A stretch of 56,762 nucleotides of DNA from Candidatus Saganbacteria bacterium (GTDB lineage Bacteria > Margulisbacteria > WOR-1 > JAPLLA01): NCBI GenBank assembly GCA_026387795.1, contig JAPLLA010000017.1, positions 30,642 through 87,403 on the forward strand, in the 5' to 3' direction. Within the stretch, counting starts at the first letter, position 1. The number at the start of each line of letters is the position of its first letter. The translations under genes were made by a program, and so were the position numbers. Below, one piece after another: positions 37,829-47,877 of the stretch. The notes below the pieces were generated by a model, which made no database searches, was not told the DNA's origin, and was given only the letters and a program-made list of their open reading frames with translations.

Positions 37829-39949
37829 ATGAATGCCGCATCAGCTGTCAGGGAAAGAAGTTTCATGCCTACATTTTCAATTTTTCAGCTTAGGTCAAAA
37901 GAAGTAAAGGACCTTGGGGCTGGAAATATGACTACTTTTAAAAAAGTAGTGGATCAGTTAATAAAAAGAGGAATTAGGCATATCTGCCTTCAGCCTATAC
38001 ATGAAACCTCTCCAGGCATGGCAAGTTTATTTAGCCGCACCAGCATGAACGCGCTTAGCCATAGAGTATTGGATTTAGCAGAAATACCGGAAATAAAGGG
38101 TTCCCGCCGTTTAAGTGCGGACCTAAGAAAAACCCTGACCCATGCAGAGGGTGTTACTGCCGGATCAAAAACAAATCTCGGGCTGGTAGAAGTAGAACAT
38201 CCTGCTTACTTGAGAAGAGCTTTTATGCGTTTTGCTGCACTTCCGGAAGATGCAGCACGGAAGCAAGAATCTTCTGCTTTTTGCAAAGAAAATTCATGGT
38301 GGCTGGATAAATACGCATATTTTAAAGCCTTAGAAGCATCCTATGGTGCAGTCCCAATGGAACAGTGGGACAAAGCATATGCTGATATGGAAAGCACAAA
38401 AGCAAAAGCTTTTATCCGCACACACCAAAACCAAATAAATTATTTCAAATATGTACAAATGGAAACTTACCGACAAGTAAAAGAAGCTCTTTCATATGCA
38501 AAAGCACAAGGGATGGAAGAAGTGGAGGCCTTGGTAGGAGTTGGAGTTGCAAGGCAAAGTGCTGAAGGATTCTTAATGCCTGAGATGTTTGATTTTACCC
38601 GCCAGATTGGCTGTTTTCCGGAACCGGAAAATGGTTACCCAATCCAGCTTTGGGGATTCCTTGCAGAAAAAGACAATGATGCTCTGCTGGAATTTAAAGT
38701 AAGAAGCTTCCAAGCCTTAAATGCCTTGGGGATTAATAGGATTGGGATTGACCATGCTTGCGGATTCTTGGGCGGATATACAACCTTTCCTGTCTACGAT
38801 CCAACGCTTATGGCCCAAGGAGAATATCGGGTATTAAAAGCAGACAATCCAAATGACGCAGAAGCAGCAGAAGCCGGCGGCCGCTGGGTTTTTAAGCCTG
38901 GGGAAGAGGAAGCGGAAAGAAAAGCATTTGCTAAAAAAGTCCTTTTTGCTTTACTGGAAAGAGTCCCGGGTATGAAGTTTACTGCTGAAACAGTTGGAGA
39001 CAAAAACCGCAGAGAAGCTTCGGAAGGAGCAATAGCTGCAGCAATTGAAGCAGGACACGACCTTACCCTAATGCGCGCACTACCCTGGGAAACTACCCCA
39101 CTTAGAGAATATGAAGCAACGGATCGCTTAAGCCACACCCACGACATGCCAGCATTAACAGGGCTTTTAACTGGTAAAGCCGGAGATCACAGCTATGGAT
39201 GGATTGATGGGGACAGAGTTTCTTCTATTCTTGCACGCTTAGGAATTCTTGCTCCAAAATTAAATGGCCCAATCGATGTTTCTAAGCTAAGCACTGAATT
39301 CATGGCTGAAATTTACAAAAGGGTTGTTGCAGGATCAGGTGCTGGAACAGTAGTTGTTCCTCTTTCTGCGCTATACACATTAACACCAGAACATTTAGAT
39401 GCGGAAAAATGGCAGTATACAAATATTCAGCCAGGTACCTCTGGAGAAGTAAATAACCCTATGGGAAATTGGGAACAAAGACTTCCAGAAATAGAAGATT
39501 TAGCAACTAGCGGAGAAGTTATTGCCCGTGCAACATCTGTAGAATCAAGACCATTTGGAGAAGTTATCACTCTTCATTCCGACACCTTCCAAACCCAGAT
39601 TAAAAAAGTAGAAGCAGAGTCAGTTTCTTACCAAGCTGCAAATGGAAATTGGACAGTATGGCAACCTACTCCTGGCATAAACCCCTTAATGGAAATGGCT
39701 GTCACTTATACCGGGCCAGAAATTACAAAAGGGTTTGAGAATAAAGCGTGGACGAAATATGCTATGTATGCGGTTGGTTTTGATCGTACCAAAGAGTATG
39801 TTTTTTATGACCTGGTTTCTGGTGAAAAACATTCAAGACATGGATCTGAACTTATAGCTCAAGAATTTTCCGTAGGGCTAAATACGGCTACAAAAGAAGA
39901 ACCAAATAGGAATCGCCATCATTTTGTAATTTATGAAGCTGTAGCTTAA
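37829..39949 (+). CDS. Divergent GH77 (4-alpha-glucanotransferase/MalQ-like)
   Basis: NSWWLDKYAYFKALE, YPIQLWGF, INRIGIDHACGFLGG (RIDHFRGF-like), FTAETVGD. Confidence 0.65.
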   Translation: MNAASAVRERSFMPTFSIFQLRSKEVKDLGAGNMTTFKKVVDQLIKRGIRHICLQPIHETSPGMASLFSRTSMNALSHRVLDLAEIPEIKGSRRLSADLRKTLTHAEGVTAGSKTNLGLVEVEHPAYLRRAFMRFAALPEDAARKQESSAFCKENSWWLDKYAYFKALEASYGAVPMEQWDKAYADMESTKAKAFIRTHQNQINYFKYVQMETYRQVKEALSYAKAQGMEEVEALVGVGVARQSAEGFLMPEMFDFTRQIGCFPEPENGYPIQLWGFLAEKDNDALLEFKVRSFQALNALGINRIGIDHACGFLGGYTTFPVYDPTLMAQGEYRVLKADNPNDAEAAEAGGRWVFKPGEEEAERKAFAKKVLFALLERVPGMKFTAETVGDKNRREASEGAIAAAIEAGHDLTLMRALPWETTPLREYEATDRLSHTHDMPALTGLLTGKAGDHSYGWIDGDRVSSILARLGILAPKLNGPIDVSKLSTEFMAEIYKRVVAGSGAGTVVVPLSALYTLTPEHLDAEKWQYTNIQPGTSGEVNNPMGNWEQRLPEIEDLATSGEVIARATSVESRPFGEVITLHSDTFQTQIKKVEAESVSYQAANGNWTVWQPTPGINPLMEMAVTYTGPEITKGFENKAWTKYAMYAVGFDRTKEYVFYDLVSGEKHSRHGSELIAQEFSVGLNTATKEEPNRNRHHFVIYEAVA

Positions 39950-39954
39950 AACCA

Positions 39955-41421
39955 ATGGGAATTAAAGAAGTATCCGGAGTAATCCATGGCCATTTTTACC
40001 AGCCTTGGAGGATCGCACCTTTCAGCCGGATCCCGCATACTTTAATCGCCCGGCAAAAAAAAGAGCCAAACCCTGGTAAATGTTTTAACTGGACCGAACT
40101 GATTGCCCAACAATGTTATCTGGCTTTAATGAATGGGGATCCAGCCCAAAGCGCATACCGCCATATGTCTTTTAACTTTGGCCCAACCTTGATTGAACAG
40201 CTAAAAATATTGTGCCCCGGGTTTTTAGGACAGTTAATAGAAGCTGACAGCTTAAGCAGAAATGCTATTGCCCAGGCATTTTTCCATACCATCCTCCCCT
40301 TGGACATGCCACAGGACCAGCTCATCCAAGTAGCCTGGGGAAAAGATTATTTTAGCCATACATTCAAAAGAACTCCCGAAGCAATGTGGCTGCCAGAAGC
40401 TGCAGTAAGCCTTGAACTTTTAAGCTTTATTGCTGCTTTAGGAATGAAATATGCCATCATTTCTCCTACTGCAGTAAAAAGGGTAAAAGAATTGGGGACA
40501 TGGAAAGATGTCAAACTAACCGCCGAAGGCCGGCCGGATTTATTGCCAGGCCAGCCATATCAAGTGCGGGGTCTGGATCCTAATTTCTACGTTTTTGTTT
40601 TTGACCCGGAACTTTATCATTTAACAGACCAAACCGAATTTTTAAATGCTCCTCCTTCTCCAAATTGGGTGGATGTTTTCAGAAAAAGACTGGGACAAAG
40701 CGGATTTATTACTATGGCAACAGACGGGGAGTTTTTTGGACACCACCGTAAAAAGGGAGCAGAAAACCTTCTCGCTCTATTCCACCAAAAAAATCCCGGG
40801 ATAAGATTTACAAACTATGGGACGGTCTTGGAAGAAGCGCTTTGTCCGCCAAGGGAAGTAGGCGTAATAGAGCTAAATCCTGAATCTTCGTGGAGCTGCT
40901 CTCACGGGTTTGGCCGCTGGGACAATGGCTGCGGCTGTAACAAAGAAAACGAATGGAGAAGGCCGCTTAGAGAAGCACTGCAATGGCTGGCACTGCAGTT
41001 TGACGATACCTTTATTAAGGAAACTCAAACTACCTTCCCATTTCCATTAAAGCCCAAAGTCAAATATATTCAAGTTTTAACTGGGGCAAAAACATTTCAT
41101 CAATTCTTGGCAGAGCAATCTGTTCGGCCAAATTTAACCCCCGCGGAATTTGCCATTCATTCTGCACTTTGTAACGCCATGGTGCCAAGGTATGCCATGT
41201 TTGTGAGCTGCGCTTGGTTTTTTGAGGGGATGGGGCTTGAAGCCGATATCTCTCTAGGTTTTGCTGCAGAACTGGCAAGAACACTTCTCCCTTTTAAACC
41301 AAAAATAGAACAGGAGCTTAGATCAAGGCTTGCTCTGGTTAAAAATCCCGGGCATGAAAAAAGGCATCAGCTTCCAGACGCCGCCCATATTTATGACAAT
41401 ATAATTGCTCTTGCTGCATAA
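39955..41421 (+). CDS. GH57-family/DUF3536-like glycoside hydrolase
   Basis: GVIHGHFYQPWR, MWLPEAAVSLELL, TMATDGEFFGHHRKKGAENL. Confidence 0.7.
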   Translation: MGIKEVSGVIHGHFYQPWRIAPFSRIPHTLIARQKKEPNPGKCFNWTELIAQQCYLALMNGDPAQSAYRHMSFNFGPTLIEQLKILCPGFLGQLIEADSLSRNAIAQAFFHTILPLDMPQDQLIQVAWGKDYFSHTFKRTPEAMWLPEAAVSLELLSFIAALGMKYAIISPTAVKRVKELGTWKDVKLTAEGRPDLLPGQPYQVRGLDPNFYVFVFDPELYHLTDQTEFLNAPPSPNWVDVFRKRLGQSGFITMATDGEFFGHHRKKGAENLLALFHQKNPGIRFTNYGTVLEEALCPPREVGVIELNPESSWSCSHGFGRWDNGCGCNKENEWRRPLREALQWLALQFDDTFIKETQTTFPFPLKPKVKYIQVLTGAKTFHQFLAEQSVRPNLTPAEFAIHSALCNAMVPRYAMFVSCAWFFEGMGLEADISLGFAAELARTLLPFKPKIEQELRSRLALVKNPGHEKRHQLPDAAHIYDNIIALAA

Positions 41422-41493
41422 AATTTAAGCGCCCCATAAGTATTTACATTTAATATTTATCGGAGCTATAATCTACTCCGAAAGGGGTGGTTT

Positions 41494-42342
41494 ATGAAAT
41501 TTTGGAAGCCTATTTTCCTTTGCCTCGCGTTAATTATGACTCTTTCTGTTTCCGCCTCCATTGCTTCTGCTGCTAATAACGAGATTACCAAAATCGGGTC
41601 CGACGTATTTATTGCCAAAGATGTAAGCGTAGATAAGGTTTCGGTCATTGGGGGCTCGGCAAAAATCGACGGACAAATTCAAGGAGACGTAGCAGCAATT
41701 GGTGGTTCGGTAATTTTGGGAGATACCGCCACTGTGCTTGGGGACGTTGTTGCCATAGGTGGAACCGTACAAAAAGCACCAAATACGATCATTAAAGGTG
41801 ACATTGTGGAAATCGCCATCCCTGGACACCAAGCTGTAGTTGGCGCCATGAATAAAGGGGAGCTCCCTCTTCTTGGCATAAGCATTGCGATCTTTTGCCT
41901 TTTGGCTTTTGTATGTGCATTAATCCTGGCTTTAGTCGTAGTAGGCTTTTATACCAAACAAATCGGGAACGCTTCTTTTGCTTGTGAAAAAAGCGCTTGG
42001 AGATGTTTCTGGGCTGGGGTATTAGGATTAATCCTTATTGTCCCCATTACCTTACTTTTGTTAATCAGTCTGATAGGGATTGTATTTATCCCTCTCTGGA
42101 TCATGTTGGTAGTAGCAGCTCTCTTCTTTGGCAAAGTTGTCATGTCCCAGCTAATCGGGAAAAAACTGCTACACTTCTTTAAAGTTGCCAAAAAACCGAT
42201 GATGCTTGAAGTGGCTTTTGGAATAATAGTTTTGGCTTTTATTTCAATGATCCCGTTTATCGGCGGATTGATTAAAATGATTCTTATTACCATTGCCTTG
42301 GGAGGAGTAATCCTTACCAGGTTTGGAGCGGAAAAAGCGTAA
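41494..42342 (+). CDS. Bactofilin-like (polymer-forming) membrane protein
   Basis: Signal peptide; VSVIGGSAKIDGQIQGDVAAIGGSVILGDTATVLGDVVAIGG repeats; C-terminal TM segments. Confidence 0.65.
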   Translation: MKFWKPIFLCLALIMTLSVSASIASAANNEITKIGSDVFIAKDVSVDKVSVIGGSAKIDGQIQGDVAAIGGSVILGDTATVLGDVVAIGGTVQKAPNTIIKGDIVEIAIPGHQAVVGAMNKGELPLLGISIAIFCLLAFVCALILALVVVGFYTKQIGNASFACEKSAWRCFWAGVLGLILIVPITLLLLISLIGIVFIPLWIMLVVAALFFGKVVMSQLIGKKLLHFFKVAKKPMMLEVAFGIIVLAFISMIPFIGGLIKMILITIALGGVILTRFGAEKA

Positions 42343-42368
42343 CGGTTAACTGTAACGAAACATAAACA

Positions 42369-42404
42369 AAGGCGCCCCGACGTAACGTCGGGACGCCTTT
42401 GTTG
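42369..42404 (+). terminator. Intrinsic terminator-like hairpin
   Basis: AAAGGCGCCCCGACGTAACGTCGGGACGCCTTTGTT. Confidence 0.65.
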
Positions 42405-42415
42405 TATCCAAATTG

Positions 42416-43612
42416 TTAACTGCTCCCCTTCACCTTCCCCGCAAACTGCTTCCCAAACTCAAAACACGCAGCTAATTCTGATTCACTTGGAGCAAATCTC
42501 ACGGTCTGCGCAGGCATAACGATCTGCATCCCGGACAGCGTAAGTTGTTCTTCAATGGCTTTGGTTGCTCCCCCAGCCCATCCATAGGATCCAAACGCAG
42601 CCCCCACTCTTGCGCGGGGCTTGAGTCCTTTGAGCTCCTCCAAAAGCGGGACCACTCCTGCCAGCAAATCATTGTTTACAGTTGAAGAACCCAGGATAAA
42701 CCCTTTTGAAAAAACAATTTCTTTGATCAAGTCGCTTAATGGTGTTTCGGAAATTTTTGAAACGAACACCGGAACCCCTGCACTAGCCACTCCTTCTGCA
42801 ATTGCTTTAGCCATTTTCTTGGTACTGTCCCAAATTGTTTCGTAGAGGACTACCACTTTTTCTTCTGCCCAACCCCCTGACCATTTAAGATAAAATTGGA
42901 TGAGTTTATCCAAATCTTTTCTCCAAATTGCACCGTGGCTTGGAGCAATGATTTTAGGTGTAACCCCCAACGGAGCCAATTCTTCTATTTTCTTTGGGAT
43001 CAACCTGCTTAACGGGTAAAGAATGTTTGCATAATACTTTTTCAATTCTTCTTCCAGGATCGCTGGATCAATTTCATCGGCAAAGCGCTGGGAAGAGGCT
43101 AAGTGCTCCCCAAAAGCATCATTTGGAAACAAGATTTGGTCTTCTACTGCATAGGTAAACATGCTGTCCGGCCAATGAAGCATTGGGGCTTCGATGAATT
43201 TCAGGTTTCTCTTGCCCAGGTTGAGGGTATCTCCGGTTTTAACTACCTGAAAATCCCATTTGTCAGAATAATACTTACTTAAACCTTCTTTCCCTTTTCC
43301 GCTGCAGATAACTTTTGCTTTGGGGTTAATATTTAACATTGCCGGAAGGGACCCAGAGTGGTCGGGCTCTGTATGGTTGGATATTATATAATGTATGTCC
43401 TTGGGATCGATGATTTTGCCAATCCGTTCAAGCATTTCCCCTGCAAAAGAGTCACGGACTGTATCAATTAAAGTCGGTTTTTCATCCAGGATTAAGTAAG
43501 CATTATAAGTAGTGCCTCGAGGTATGTGGTAAGTACTCCCATGAAATTCCCTTACTTCCCAATCGATTGCCCCAACCCAATATACGTTTTCCGCTATTTT
43601 TACTGGTTCCAT
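42416..43612 (-). CDS. Flavodiiron protein (A-type flavoprotein)
   Basis: Beta-lactamase-like di-iron domain NHTEPDHSGSLP plus flavodoxin domain. Confidence 0.9.
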   Translation of the reverse strand: MEPVKIAENVYWVGAIDWEVREFHGSTYHIPRGTTYNAYLILDEKPTLIDTVRDSFAGEMLERIGKIIDPKDIHYIISNHTEPDHSGSLPAMLNINPKAKVICSGKGKEGLSKYYSDKWDFQVVKTGDTLNLGKRNLKFIEAPMLHWPDSMFTYAVEDQILFPNDAFGEHLASSQRFADEIDPAILEEELKKYYANILYPLSRLIPKKIEELAPLGVTPKIIAPSHGAIWRKDLDKLIQFYLKWSGGWAEEKVVVLYETIWDSTKKMAKAIAEGVASAGVPVFVSKISETPLSDLIKEIVFSKGFILGSSTVNNDLLAGVVPLLEELKGLKPRARVGAAFGSYGWAGGATKAIEEQLTLSGMQIVMPAQTVRFAPSESELAACFEFGKQFAGKVKGSS

Positions 43613-43658
43613 AAAAACCTCCCTTCATTAAGGATTTAATTATAATCTAACCTGCTGT

Positions 43659-43685
43659 GAAATTCTTCTCTCTTTTTTACGAAGT
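43659..43685 (+). promoter_or_regulatory. sigma28-like promoter GAAA-N15-TACGAAGT (weak match)
   Basis: Upstream of 43707 gene. Confidence 0.4.
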
Positions 43686-43706
43686 ATATAAAGAGGAGCG
43701 ATCATC

Positions 43707-44819
43707 TTGTCCATTCATATCTTTAGAGAAAAACCCATAGGCTTGGGCCCTTTTTATCATAAACCTCCAGAAGAGGTCCCTCCTACTGGAAGAGTTAGAG
43801 GAGGAGCCAAGGTTGGCCCTGCATTACTAAAAGAAAAAGCAAAAGAAGCCTTGCTTAGGCTTCCACAATTAAAACCCACAGAAAAGGTTTGTGTCATTTA
43901 TGATTCGGAAACCGCTGCAGTAGCCGAGGCTTTTATGGCTGCTGGCAGAGAGATTGGGAGCAAAGCAATTTTTTATAAATTAACAGAAGGAGTAGCCCGG
44001 TTAGAAGACCCTGCGCTATTATCTTTTATCGACGGCAGCTCTTCTTGCGTGTTTATAAATGCTTTTACAGAAAAAACCGGAGAATCTCCGCAAAGGATGG
44101 CTTTGCTAGGTAAAGAATATTCCCACCCGGAAGCACGTATGATACATTGCCCAGGCATAACCCCCCAAACTCTTAGTTTGGACTTGGATTATGATGCCAT
44201 GGTAGCAAGAGCACGCAAGATCATGCCTTTGCTTGCAGAAGCGGAAGAAGTAGAAATATCCACTGCCAGCAGAACTTCTTTCAGGCTTAAAATCAGCGGC
44301 AGACCGGTTGTAACTGAATTCAGGGAAATCCACCCGGATAGAAGAAGATTTGATTTGCCGCTGGGAGAAGTGTTTTGCGCCCCAATCGAAGAGAGTGGAA
44401 ACGGTGTTTTGGTGGTGGATGGGACCATTGGCGAATTTGGGATCCCCTCTCCACCATTAAGGATAACCGTAGTAAATGGACATATTGATTTTGCCCAACT
44501 GGAAAAAGACAATCCTTCTTATCCCCGCCTAGCCGAACTTATAACCCAGCTTAAGATTGATCGCTGCGCCTCTATCCTGGCAGAATTTGGGATTGGACTG
44601 CTTGGCCCCCACCCCCTAAGCGGTCATATTGTAGTAGACGAAAAATGCTTAGAAACCATCCATATTGCTTTTGGGAAAAACTACCAGCCAGCACAATTGG
44701 GCGGGAAAAATGTTTCGGAGGTACATCGTGATTTTGTAATTGCAAAGCCTACTGTAGTTCTCGTTATGAAAGATGGTTCCAGGCTTGTACTTCTCAAGGA
44801 TGGAAAACTACAAGTCTAA
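43707..44819 (+). CDS. M29-like leucyl aminopeptidase family protein
   Basis: LPLGEVFCAPIEESGNGVLVVDGTIG; AEFGIG; AFGKN; HRDFVI. Confidence 0.7.
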   Translation: MSIHIFREKPIGLGPFYHKPPEEVPPTGRVRGGAKVGPALLKEKAKEALLRLPQLKPTEKVCVIYDSETAAVAEAFMAAGREIGSKAIFYKLTEGVARLEDPALLSFIDGSSSCVFINAFTEKTGESPQRMALLGKEYSHPEARMIHCPGITPQTLSLDLDYDAMVARARKIMPLLAEAEEVEISTASRTSFRLKISGRPVVTEFREIHPDRRRFDLPLGEVFCAPIEESGNGVLVVDGTIGEFGIPSPPLRITVVNGHIDFAQLEKDNPSYPRLAELITQLKIDRCASILAEFGIGLLGPHPLSGHIVVDEKCLETIHIAFGKNYQPAQLGGKNVSEVHRDFVIAKPTVVLVMKDGSRLVLLKDGKLQV

Positions 44820-44845
44820 TTCCCCAAAAAAAATCGTTCCAAACT

Positions 44846-44872
44846 GAAATTTTCTAAAGCCCCAAACGATAA
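44846..44872 (+). promoter_or_regulatory. sigma28-like promoter GAAA-N15-AACGATAA
   Basis: Upstream of Glu dehydrogenase-family gene. Confidence 0.65.
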
Positions 44873-44932
44873 AACTATAGCCAATGAGCTCCCAGAGTTT
44901 ATTAGCTTTTTTGTTTTAAAAGGAGGATTTTT

Positions 44933-46339
44933 ATGTCTAGTTTTGAACTATTGGGTGGAGGGGGAACAGCAAGATTAAGATATGAGCTTCAAAAACACTC
45001 TCCGGTTACTACTTTACTAAGGGATTCTATGTTGTCCAATTGGAGCGAAATTGCTTTTCAAGTTGGCCAGCGTCTTACTTTCGGCAAAAAAGGTCTCCCG
45101 GCTTTTGTTTCGGACCAATTGCATCAAGCAGGTCTTCGTTTGGCTTCTCCGGATGTTTTGGAAATCCCCAGCAGCGGAATACACGTTGGCGGCGGCATAT
45201 GGATTAGACGTGTTATGCCTGAGTCTCTTGGAGAAGTTTCGCGTCCGTATTTTGAACATGTGCGGTTGTTTGAGATTCTTGGTCCGCGCATTAAAGGTGA
45301 GCCTGGGCTGCATGCATTTATTGGCGTGCATTCAATGATGGCGGTTAATGGGAGGCCCTGGTGCATTGGGGGAACTAGGATGAGAGGAGATTATGCATCC
45401 GTAGATGAAGCGGCCAGAGATGTGCTGCGTCTTTCCCGTGCTATGACTTATAAATGCGCTGCTGCAGGAATCCCGATTGGCGGCGGCAAATGCGACATTA
45501 TGTTTGACCCAAAATCTCCGCACCGAGATCTGGTCATTAAACAATTTGCCCTGGCTTTGGAATATTTAAAAGTAATCTTTACCGGGCAGGACATGAACAT
45601 TTCTCCCAGAGACGCTGTTAATATGGCTTTAGTAGCCCAACATTCAATTATTGGCCCATCTGATCTGTCTATGGGAGGAATTCCACCTACCCCACCTACT
45701 GCTAAAGGGGTTTTTCTGGCAATTAAAAAAGCTGCGGAGCTAAAAGGAATCGCTATGGATAAACTCGCTATAGCATTGCAAGGTTTGGGAGGCGTTGGCG
45801 GGAATTTAATCCCATATCTTTTGGAAGCAGGCGTAAAAATAGTTGCTACCGATGCAAAACCCGAAACCAGAGCAGCCATGAAAGAAAAGTTTGGAGGGAA
45901 AATTTCTGTTTTAGATAATCCGGATGATATTTATGCTGTAAAAGCGGATGTGTTTTCCCCTTGTGCCAGAGAAGATGTGCTAAACGATGACACTATCCCC
46001 AGAATCATTGCTGCAGGAGTAAAACTGGTCATTGGCGCCGCAAACAATCCTCTAAGGGACGATGTAAAACACGCGGAAATGTTAAGAGATGCGGGAATTT
46101 TGTATTTTCGGGACTTTGTAGTCAATGGCGGAGGACTCATGGGAGTTGCTTCCGGAGTTATGCGGTTTGATCCTATGCAAAGAGTAGAAACTATTTCCAG
46201 GTCAACCGAAAGATTGCACCAGTTTATGACTAGGGAAGGTTTAACCGGCCACGAAGCAGGAGAAAGATTGGCAGAAGAGCAGCTGGCACAGTGGAACCGG
46301 TTTGCACAGTTTGGCTGGCAGGGGCCAGAGGTTGGGTAA
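44933..46339 (+). CDS. Glu/Leu/Phe/Val dehydrogenase family protein
   Basis: MTYKCAAAGIPIGGGKCDIM; ALQGLGGVGGNLIPYLLEAGVKIVATD; NPL...VVNGGGLMGVASG. Confidence 0.85.
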   Translation: MSSFELLGGGGTARLRYELQKHSPVTTLLRDSMLSNWSEIAFQVGQRLTFGKKGLPAFVSDQLHQAGLRLASPDVLEIPSSGIHVGGGIWIRRVMPESLGEVSRPYFEHVRLFEILGPRIKGEPGLHAFIGVHSMMAVNGRPWCIGGTRMRGDYASVDEAARDVLRLSRAMTYKCAAAGIPIGGGKCDIMFDPKSPHRDLVIKQFALALEYLKVIFTGQDMNISPRDAVNMALVAQHSIIGPSDLSMGGIPPTPPTAKGVFLAIKKAAELKGIAMDKLAIALQGLGGVGGNLIPYLLEAGVKIVATDAKPETRAAMKEKFGGKISVLDNPDDIYAVKADVFSPCAREDVLNDDTIPRIIAAGVKLVIGAANNPLRDDVKHAEMLRDAGILYFRDFVVNGGGLMGVASGVMRFDPMQRVETISRSTERLHQFMTREGLTGHEAGERLAEEQLAQWNRFAQFGWQGPEVG

Positions 46340-46396
46340 AGTCTCTCAACTCGTCCCGGCAAGCCGGGCCTCGCTCGAGACAAGGAGGAAAAGAAA

Positions 46397-47845
46397 ATGG
46401 GTGGAACAGGCAGAGTGGTTACTCCAGGAAGAATAGATATTCCAGCAGCAGAGGTTAGGAGGTTTGGTTTAGGGCACATTATAAAAGTGGCCAGGCAGGA
46501 AGCTATCAACCGGGTTATTGGACCGCAAGCACATTGGTATCCAGGCTCCATGCCTTTTTGCACAGAAAGCGCTTTTGAGTTTTTAGAGGTTGAGCAACGC
46601 GTTGCAGAAGCAGCACAAAGACAAGGCGCAACAGAAGTAGGTGCAGATGCATTTGCAAATTTCAGCCTCCCGGACGGAGAACTTGGCCACCATTATATTT
46701 ACCAAAGATTAGACGGACCAAACGACACAGCCTTAAAAAGAACCATTGCAAAAGCATTAAGCATTATTAACTATGGGAAAAACATCCTTGCAGTAGTATT
46801 TAATAACGGCATGTCGGGTTTTACCGCTATGTTCCGCTTGTTGCGACCCGGAGATATTCTCTTTTACCATCCAGTATGTTATGGCTGTACAAAAAACGAG
46901 ATCGTATCAGGTCTCCCATTATTGGGCATAAAAACTCAACCAGAAAAATTTGAGAACTTAAGCACTTTTAGGCACGCCCTCTTAACTACCAAAAAAGCCA
47001 GAATGGTTTTTTTGGAAACGGAACTAAATCCCCTTATGCATATCCCTCCTCTGGAAGAGATCGGAGCCATGATTGAAGAGGTTAATGCAAAGCGAATTGC
47101 AAAAGGATGGCGCCCCATAATCGTATTTGTTGATAACACTTTCCCAACCTTTGCAAATATGAATCCCTTGGGCATACCAGGAATACACATAGAATTAGAA
47201 AGCATGACCAAGTTTGTTGCCGGGGATGGGGAAAATATGGGCTGTTTTGTTGCTATTGATGCCGACCATGATTTCAGATTAGGCCCGGAAGATTACGGGA
47301 CACTTTACCAGGCACTCATGATGAGACAAAAAGACTTGGGGCTCTCTATGTCCCCCTTTCCAGCTTGGGATTTATTAAGAAGATTGCCGAGCATGGAAAT
47401 GCGCAGAAGCTGGGTACAAGCAAATGCACAAAAAGTAGCCGAGTTTTTAAAACATCATCCAAAAGTAGCCAGTGTTAATTATCCCGGAATGATGGAAGAT
47501 AATGCGCAAAACGATCGTGCACATCGTTTGATGGTTGATGAACAAGGAAACTTTGCCCCCGGCTATCTGGTTTATTTCGTTCTTAAGGGCGAGGGGGAAG
47601 AAGCAAAAGAGAATGCAAGAAAACTCCTCAATTGGCTTAGCGTAAACACCTCTATAAGGGTAAAAGTCAGCTTTGGTCAACAAGAAACACTAATAGAGGT
47701 CCCCTCCCTTATGACCCACTCTTCTTATTCTCTTAATGAGCTATTGGCCGCAGATATAGATCCAGGCGGAATCCGTCTGGCCATGGGGTGGGAAGATGCG
47801 TCATATGTTATGTATGCACTAGAAGAGGGATTAAAGCAGATTTAA
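46397..47845 (+). CDS. Cys/Met metabolism PLP-dependent enzyme family protein
   Basis: NNGMSGFTAMFRLLRPGD; VDNTFPTFANMNPLGIP; SMTKFVAGDGENMGCFV. Confidence 0.85.
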   Translation: MGGTGRVVTPGRIDIPAAEVRRFGLGHIIKVARQEAINRVIGPQAHWYPGSMPFCTESAFEFLEVEQRVAEAAQRQGATEVGADAFANFSLPDGELGHHYIYQRLDGPNDTALKRTIAKALSIINYGKNILAVVFNNGMSGFTAMFRLLRPGDILFYHPVCYGCTKNEIVSGLPLLGIKTQPEKFENLSTFRHALLTTKKARMVFLETELNPLMHIPPLEEIGAMIEEVNAKRIAKGWRPIIVFVDNTFPTFANMNPLGIPGIHIELESMTKFVAGDGENMGCFVAIDADHDFRLGPEDYGTLYQALMMRQKDLGLSMSPFPAWDLLRRLPSMEMRRSWVQANAQKVAEFLKHHPKVASVNYPGMMEDNAQNDRAHRLMVDEQGNFAPGYLVYFVLKGEGEEAKENARKLLNWLSVNTSIRVKVSFGQQETLIEVPSLMTHSSYSLNELLAADIDPGGIRLAMGWEDASYVMYALEEGLKQI

Positions 47846-47877
47846 TTTTCGCATATTCAGATTTGCCGATAGAGTCT

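Noticed and set aside
41451-41466. ATATTTATCGGAG (CGATAA on minus strand) before the bactofilin-like gene
   Set aside because: No GAAA at the correct distance and no minus-strand gene downstream; a plus-strand TATAAT explains the region better.
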